The translations under genes were made by a program, and so were the position numbers. A stretch of DNA of 9,802 nucleotides from Synechococcales cyanobacterium PMM_0085 (GTDB taxonomy: Bacteria; Cyanobacteriota; Cyanobacteriia; Elainellales; Elainellaceae): NCBI GenBank assembly GCA_949127705.1, contig CASBQJ010000055.1:1-9802 (forward strand), in the 5' to 3' direction. Below are positions 6,906 through 9,802 of this stretch, piece by piece (within the stretch, counting starts at the first letter, position 1; the number at the start of each line of letters is the position of its first letter). Below the pieces are notes generated by a model, which had not been told where the DNA came from, did no database searches, and saw nothing but the letters and a program-made list of their open reading frames with translations.

Positions 6906-6970
6906 GGTTGATGTTGAAGTCTAAGCAAAAGCCTTGGGCATGAGTACGATGCTCACACGGTTGGCGAATT

Positions 6971-7822
6971 TTAAGTTGAGCCAGATGTGTGGCCAGATGT
7001 ATGGCCAGACTCACCCTGCTGAATTTCCCAAACCTTCAGCAAAATCAGGTATTCATAAAATGCCTGCAGCGTACACCAGGTAAACCCGGCGCGCCCCTCT
7101 AGCCAGCCGCCCAAAATTAGGTACATGTAGAGAAATCGCACTAGGGGGCGCAAGGGCAGACGATGCGACAGGTCTTTCAAGGCGCGCCGCCGCTCCACCT
7201 CTGACTTGCCCAACCAAAGCGATCGCCACGGAACGCTGCCCTGACTGAGCTGACGAACAGTTTCGATCGCTTCATCGGTTGAATAGCGGTTGTGCTTCTC
7301 AATCCAGCGCTCAAATCCCTTACTGCAGGTGTAATGGGGATAGGTGGCTTGCAAGAAGCCCGTTGCCCCGTCGCAGACTTCGCGCTCGGCATGGCCATAG
7401 TCGTCAAAGTAAACCTTGCCGTGGCGCAGCAGCCGCAGCTGATAGCGCGGGTATTGGGTGCTGTGGCGAATCCAGGTGCCCATAAACATGACACGCTCGG
7501 CCACGTAATAGCCTACAGATTGGTCACTTTGAATCACCTGAACGCATTCCTGAAACAGCTCAGGGGTCATGCGTTCGTCGGCTTCTAGAATGTAGATCCA
7601 CTCGTGCTGGGGCGGCACCTGCTCTAGCATCCAGGTGCGCTGCCGCCCATGGCTCTCAAAGGCATGTTGCACCACCCGGATGGGGTAGCGGCTGGCAATT
7701 TCTAGGGTGCGATCGCGGCTGTAGGAATCGACCACCACCACATCGTCGGATAGCAGGGCTGATTCGATACACCCAGCCAGATCGATTTCTTCGTTGTAAG
7801 TCAGGATGTAGATCGAAAACAT
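6971..7822 (-). CDS. Family 2 glycosyltransferase, WaaE/KdtX-like
   Basis: A 283-residue GT-A fold glycosyltransferase that would transfer a sugar from a nucleotide sugar to a lipid- or polysaccharide-linked acceptor at the cytoplasmic face of the membrane. The start, SIYILTYNEEIDLAGCIESA (3-22), is the nucleotide-binding opening of GT2. VVVVDSYSRDRTLEIA (28-43) carries the conserved Asp32, and ILEADER (78-84) holds the DxD-like metal site. The middle, QYPRYQLRLLR with DYGHAERE (123-148), is typical of the LPS-core glucosyltransferase-like group. Residues 224-265 are hydrophobic and aromatic and may lie on the membrane. The C-terminus ends in a short SGHTSGHTSG repeat not expected in the family. 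ATG 7822 begins right at the conserved fold. The gene lies 65 bp downstream of the HpsJ-like gene, so a joint role in exopolysaccharide or LPS is plausible. Donor and acceptor are not predictable. Confidence 0.9.
   Translation of the reverse strand: MFSIYILTYNEEIDLAGCIESALLSDDVVVVDSYSRDRTLEIASRYPIRVVQHAFESHGRQRTWMLEQVPPQHEWIYILEADERMTPELFQECVQVIQSDQSVGYYVAERVMFMGTWIRHSTQYPRYQLRLLRHGKVYFDDYGHAEREVCDGATGFLQATYPHYTCSKGFERWIEKHNRYSTDEAIETVRQLSQGSVPWRSLWLGKSEVERRRALKDLSHRLPLRPLVRFLYMYLILGGWLEGRAGFTWCTLQAFYEYLILLKVWEIQQGESGHTSGHTSGST
6981..7010. repeat. 12-bp tandem repeat at the glycosyltransferase 3' end
   Basis: CCAGATGTGTGG (6981-6992) and CCAGATGTATGG (6993-7004) are followed by a partial third copy. 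The 12-bp unit keeps the frame and encodes the SGHT tail repeats just before the stop codon, so copy number could vary without harming the catalytic domain. Confidence 0.65.
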
Positions 7823-7887
7823 CAGGGCAGCTGCGGAGTCTGACGATGGCCTGTCGATTGCGCCACGATTTAGGCACTACTTCGGTT

Positions 7888-8667
7888 CTACTCCATCACC
7901 CGCAACCCTGTCCAGCCCACAATGATGTAGCCGACTGCCAGCAACAGGCTACCCAAGCCAATGCGCAGTCCAGACTTGAGAGATTCGGTTTGAGCTGCTT
8001 TTTGGGCGTCTTCTTTGCGACTGCGAATTTCTGTTTGCCCTTTTGCTTGCAGGGTTTGCGCCTGCTTTTCTAAAAACGGCCCCACAGATTCAGGACTTTT
8101 CTTAAACGACTTAATTTGTTCGGCTTCGGGCTGGCTCAATTGGTTGGCCTGGACGGCTTGATCCAACTGAGCGTCAGACGCATTTAGCAGTTGGGCAATT
8201 TGGGCACGCTGCTGCTGAAGCGCTCCTGAAAGCTGCTGATTCAGTTTGGTTTCGGCCTGTTCCGCCTCTTTGCCGACTCGCTCTTGCATCGTTGCACCGT
8301 TCAGCCGCACATTGTTGAGGTGTAGCGGAAAGATCAAAATGTACATCAATCCCATCACGCTAGCTAGAATCGCCGCCCAGAGTTGCAGGTTCTTCCACCA
8401 GGCTGGGCGCTCTCGCGGTTGCCCAGATGTGCTATCGACCCAGTAGCCTGTGAACAGGAGGGCTAACCCCACTAGAGGCACAATACCTCGATCTACAACC
8501 TGCGTTGCAAAGCCAAGCTGCCATTGGCGATCGAGCAGTTGATAGGGGATAGAGAGCACGATAAAATCGAGCAAAACCGATAGCGTGATAATCACTCCTA
8601 CCGTCTTCAGAGCACGAGAGATGAAGGGAGTGATTGGACGGCTACCGGGAGCTTTGAGTGAAGTCAT
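7888..8667 (-). CDS. HpsJ-like membrane protein with coiled-coil domain
   Basis: A 259-residue integral membrane protein resembling the cyanobacterial HpsJ family, named after the hormogonium polysaccharide locus of Nostoc punctiforme. I rely on memory of the family opening: LLDFIVLSIPYQLLD and WQLGFATQVVDRGIVPLVG. Membrane segments fall at about residues 20-40, 60-76, 96-115 and 233-252. Residues 125-230 are polar, rich in Gln, Ala, Glu and Lys, and likely form a coiled coil between the third and fourth segments. ATG 8667 is preferred. The frame can be extended to a TTG at 8760, but that TTG is itself part of a good -35 element, and the added 31 residues do not resemble the family. The weakly related role proposed for the family is in polysaccharide secretion or gliding motility. 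A glycosyltransferase gene follows 65 bp downstream. The function in this organism is inference. Confidence 0.78.
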   Translation of the reverse strand: MTSLKAPGSRPITPFISRALKTVGVIITLSVLLDFIVLSIPYQLLDRQWQLGFATQVVDRGIVPLVGLALLFTGYWVDSTSGQPRERPAWWKNLQLWAAILASVMGLMYILIFPLHLNNVRLNGATMQERVGKEAEQAETKLNQQLSGALQQQRAQIAQLLNASDAQLDQAVQANQLSQPEAEQIKSFKKSPESVGPFLEKQAQTLQAKGQTEIRSRKEDAQKAAQTESLKSGLRIGLGSLLLAVGYIIVGWTGLRVME

Positions 8668-8732
8668 AAAAAATCGCCAACTGCGCAGGTCTTTCGACAG
8701 AATGTGGATTGATGTTAAAAAACACCCTTTAG

Positions 8733-8760
8733 AAAATACCCTATGGGCCTCAAAGGTCAA
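8733..8760 (-). promoter_or_regulatory. Candidate promoter of the HpsJ-like gene
   Basis: On the minus strand TTGACC (8760-8755) and TATTTT (8738-8733) are 16 bases apart. They match the housekeeping consensus at 5 of 6 and 4 of 6. Transcription would start near 8726, giving a leader of about 60 bases before ATG 8667. The position argues against the upstream TTG start. Confidence 0.45.
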
Positions 8761-8842
8761 TTAAACACCATGAGGGTAGTCCTGGGAAGGCAATTGGGTC
8801 AGGTAACGCCACCTCACCCCTATCTAAACGCCATTGGTGGGT

Positions 8843-8850
8843 TTGATCAA
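8843..8850. promoter_or_regulatory. Palindrome TTGATCAA upstream of the pgl promoter
   Basis: A perfect 8-bp palindrome lies 19 bases before the pgl -35 element, in the divergent intergenic region. It may be an operator half or a chance match; nothing else supports it. Confidence 0.15.
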
Positions 8851-8869
8851 CGGGTCTGATGCTAACGTG

Positions 8870-8898
8870 TTGGCAATCTAGTGTTTGCAATCTATATA
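8870..8898 (+). promoter_or_regulatory. Candidate pgl promoter overlapping a direct repeat
   Basis: TTGGCA (8870-8875) and TATATA (8893-8898) are separated by 17 bases, the best-spaced housekeeping-type promoter in the window. GCAATCTA occurs twice, at 8873-8880 and 8887-8894, overlapping both elements with a 14-bp period, so a repressor bound there would block polymerase. Transcription would start near 8905, leaving only a short leader before ATG 8916 and excluding an upstream start at 8859. Confidence 0.5.
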
Positions 8899-8915
8899 CA
8901 GGGGGTTTTAAGTCC

Positions 8916-9632
8916 ATGAGCCGAAATGTAGAAGTGTTGCCCAATGTCGCTGCTGTGGTCAATCGAGCCTTGGAGTTGGTGATCGAGCAGGCTAGGACGG
9001 CGATCGCCGAGCGGGGTCGCTTTAGTATGGCTCTGGCGGGGGGTAGTACGCCCAAGCCCCTATACGAGGCGATCGCCCAACAATCGTTGCCGTGGGACAA
9101 AATCCATGTATTTTGGGGCGATGAGCGCTATGTCCCAGCCGACCATCCCGATAGCAATGAAGGCATGGCGCGGGCGGCTTGGTTGGATCACGTCGCTATG
9201 CCGGCGGCGAATATTCATGCCATGCAGACCAGTCCGGCTGACCCCGCCGTGGCAGCCTTGCAGCACGAACAGCAGCTGCAAGATTTTTTCCAGGTTGCCC
9301 CTGGAGAGTTTCCTGCCCTCGACCTAGTGCTGCTGGGGATCGGCGATGACGGCCACACCGCTTCCCTGTTTCCCCATACTGCCGCCCTCCAGGTGCGCGA
9401 TCGCCTGATCACGGTGGGTGAAAAGGGCGGGCAGCCACGGCTCACGTTTACAGCTCCCTTAATTAACCAAGCGCGCCATGTTTTATTTTTAGTGGCGGGA
9501 GTCAATAAGCAACCAGCGCTGCGCCAGATATTTGCAACGATTGGCGATGATGACACCTACCCGGCTCGGCTGATCACCGCTGCGGGGACGACATGGTGGT
9601 TGCTCGATCAGGCTGCTGGTGAAGGCTTGTAG
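8916..9632 (+). CDS. pgl: 6-phosphogluconolactonase
   Basis: Pgl hydrolyses 6-phosphoglucono-lactone to 6-phosphogluconate, the second step of the oxidative pentose phosphate pathway, which supplies NADPH in the dark in cyanobacteria. The 238 residues from ATG 8916 match the DevB-type family length. Visible blocks are MALAGGSTPKPLYEAIA (38-54), WDKIHVFWGDERYVP (60-74) with DSNEGMA (79-85), LDLVLLGIGDDGHTASLFP (135-153) carrying the catalytic-site His147, and RLTFTAPLINQARHVLFLV (175-193). All are intact. The frame can be extended to an ATG at 8859, but the added 19 residues are not family-like and lie upstream of the predicted transcription start. GGGGG at 8901-8905 is a weak ribosome binding site at best. 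The gene is transcribed away from the HpsJ-like gene and has no partner on its strand in the window. Confidence 0.95.
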   Translation: MSRNVEVLPNVAAVVNRALELVIEQARTAIAERGRFSMALAGGSTPKPLYEAIAQQSLPWDKIHVFWGDERYVPADHPDSNEGMARAAWLDHVAMPAANIHAMQTSPADPAVAALQHEQQLQDFFQVAPGEFPALDLVLLGIGDDGHTASLFPHTAALQVRDRLITVGEKGGQPRLTFTAPLINQARHVLFLVAGVNKQPALRQIFATIGDDDTYPARLITAAGTTWWLLDQAAGEGL

Positions 9633-9657
9633 GATTAGAACCAGTGTGCTGTGCTGT

Positions 9658-9684
9658 CACCGTCAACTCGGCCTCGTTGCGGTG
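9658..9684 (+). terminator. Hairpin 25 bases after pgl, possible terminator
   Basis: CACCG (9658-9662) pairs with CGGTG (9680-9684), and after a single bulged T, CAAC (9664-9667) pairs with GTTG (9676-9679), giving 9 base pairs around an 8-base loop. No T-run follows, so it is not a classical intrinsic terminator. It could act as a 3' stability hairpin for the pgl transcript. Confidence 0.4.
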
Positions 9685-9716
9685 GTCAACACGTAACAGC
9701 TGAGTCAGGGCTGCGT

Positions 9717-9802
9717 CCCTTCTAGTTCTACAGTCCTTCTACTTCTACAATCCTTCTACTTTTACAATCCTTCTGCTTTTACAATCCTTCTGCTTTTACA
9801 AT
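9717..9802. repeat. 17-bp tandem repeat array, continuing past the window end
   Basis: Copies of the unit TCCTTCTACTTTTACAA lie at 9734-9750, 9751-9767, 9768-9784 and 9785-9801, with a diverged copy (14 of 17) at 9717-9733 and the first base of another at 9802. The last two full copies are identical; neighbouring earlier ones differ by one base, which suggests recent expansion toward the right. The unit is not a multiple of three and puts stop codons in all minus-strand frames, so it is non-coding. It resembles the short tandem repeats found between genes in filamentous cyanobacteria. Confidence 0.85.

Larger units (their letters stand above)
6663..6970. other. 308-base gap between the glycosyltransferase and DUF502 genes
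   Basis: No convincing gene was found on either strand. The gap holds the DUF502 ribosome binding site at its left end, one HIP1 octamer (6859-6866) and a weak promoter candidate (6876-6905). No terminator hairpin with a T-run follows the glycosyltransferase stop. The stretch at 6685-6790 is C/A-rich on the plus strand and shows nothing I can name. It probably serves as the leader of the DUF502-nusB-ftsY transcript. Confidence 0.5.

Noticed and set aside
1195..9404. About 20 copies of GCGATCGC as possible regulatory sites
   Set aside because: This is the HIP1 octamer, spread through coding regions in all frames as in most cyanobacterial genomes, so it marks lineage rather than local regulation.
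9215..9556. A 113-codon minus-strand frame inside pgl
   Set aside because: Shadow of the intact 6-phosphogluconolactonase frame; composition is Arg/Trp/Ser-rich with no motif.

Overview
The window looks like chromosomal DNA of a cyanobacterium. The octamer GCGATCGC (HIP1, the hallmark cyanobacterial palindrome) occurs about 20 times in 9.8 kb. The gene content also fits: a DUF502-nusB-ftsY series, an HpsJ-like membrane protein and 6-phosphogluconolactonase. The HpsJ-like gene hints at a filamentous or polysaccharide-secreting lineage, but that is inference. No tRNA, rRNA, CRISPR array, insertion sequence or phage gene was seen.

Layout. Everything from 1 to 8667 is on the minus strand; only pgl (8916-9632) is on the plus strand. 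Reading in the minus direction: an HpsJ-like protein (8667-7888) and a family 2 glycosyltransferase (7822-6971); a 308-base gap with a weak promoter candidate; DUF502 membrane protein (6662-5886, TTG start with a strong ribosome binding site), nusB (5824-5207) and ftsY (5111-3573); an ECF-type sigma factor (3469-2897) and its probable anti-sigma factor with a ChrR-like cupin domain (2782-2036); rsmE (2026-1265); and a right-handed beta-helix protein (1236-1, cut off by the window edge). The 8668-8915 interval is a divergent promoter region. Past pgl lie a hairpin and a 17-bp tandem repeat that runs off the window end.

How the genes relate. NusB (rRNA antitermination), FtsY (SRP receptor) and RsmE (16S rRNA methylation) are housekeeping functions in gene expression and membrane protein targeting. 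The sigma/anti-sigma pair is a self-contained regulatory module whose cupin domain suggests that a metal or small-molecule/oxidative signal controls sigma release. The HpsJ-like protein and glycosyltransferase probably act in surface polysaccharide production. The beta-helix protein is likely exported and may act on or bind polysaccharide.

I do not see an obviously new multi-gene system. The best leads are the anti-sigma factor with a degenerate zinc motif plus cupin, the HpsJ-like/glycosyltransferase pair, the cysteine-free beta-helix protein in a HIP1-free stretch, three iterated motifs between nusB and ftsY, and the 17-bp repeat array.
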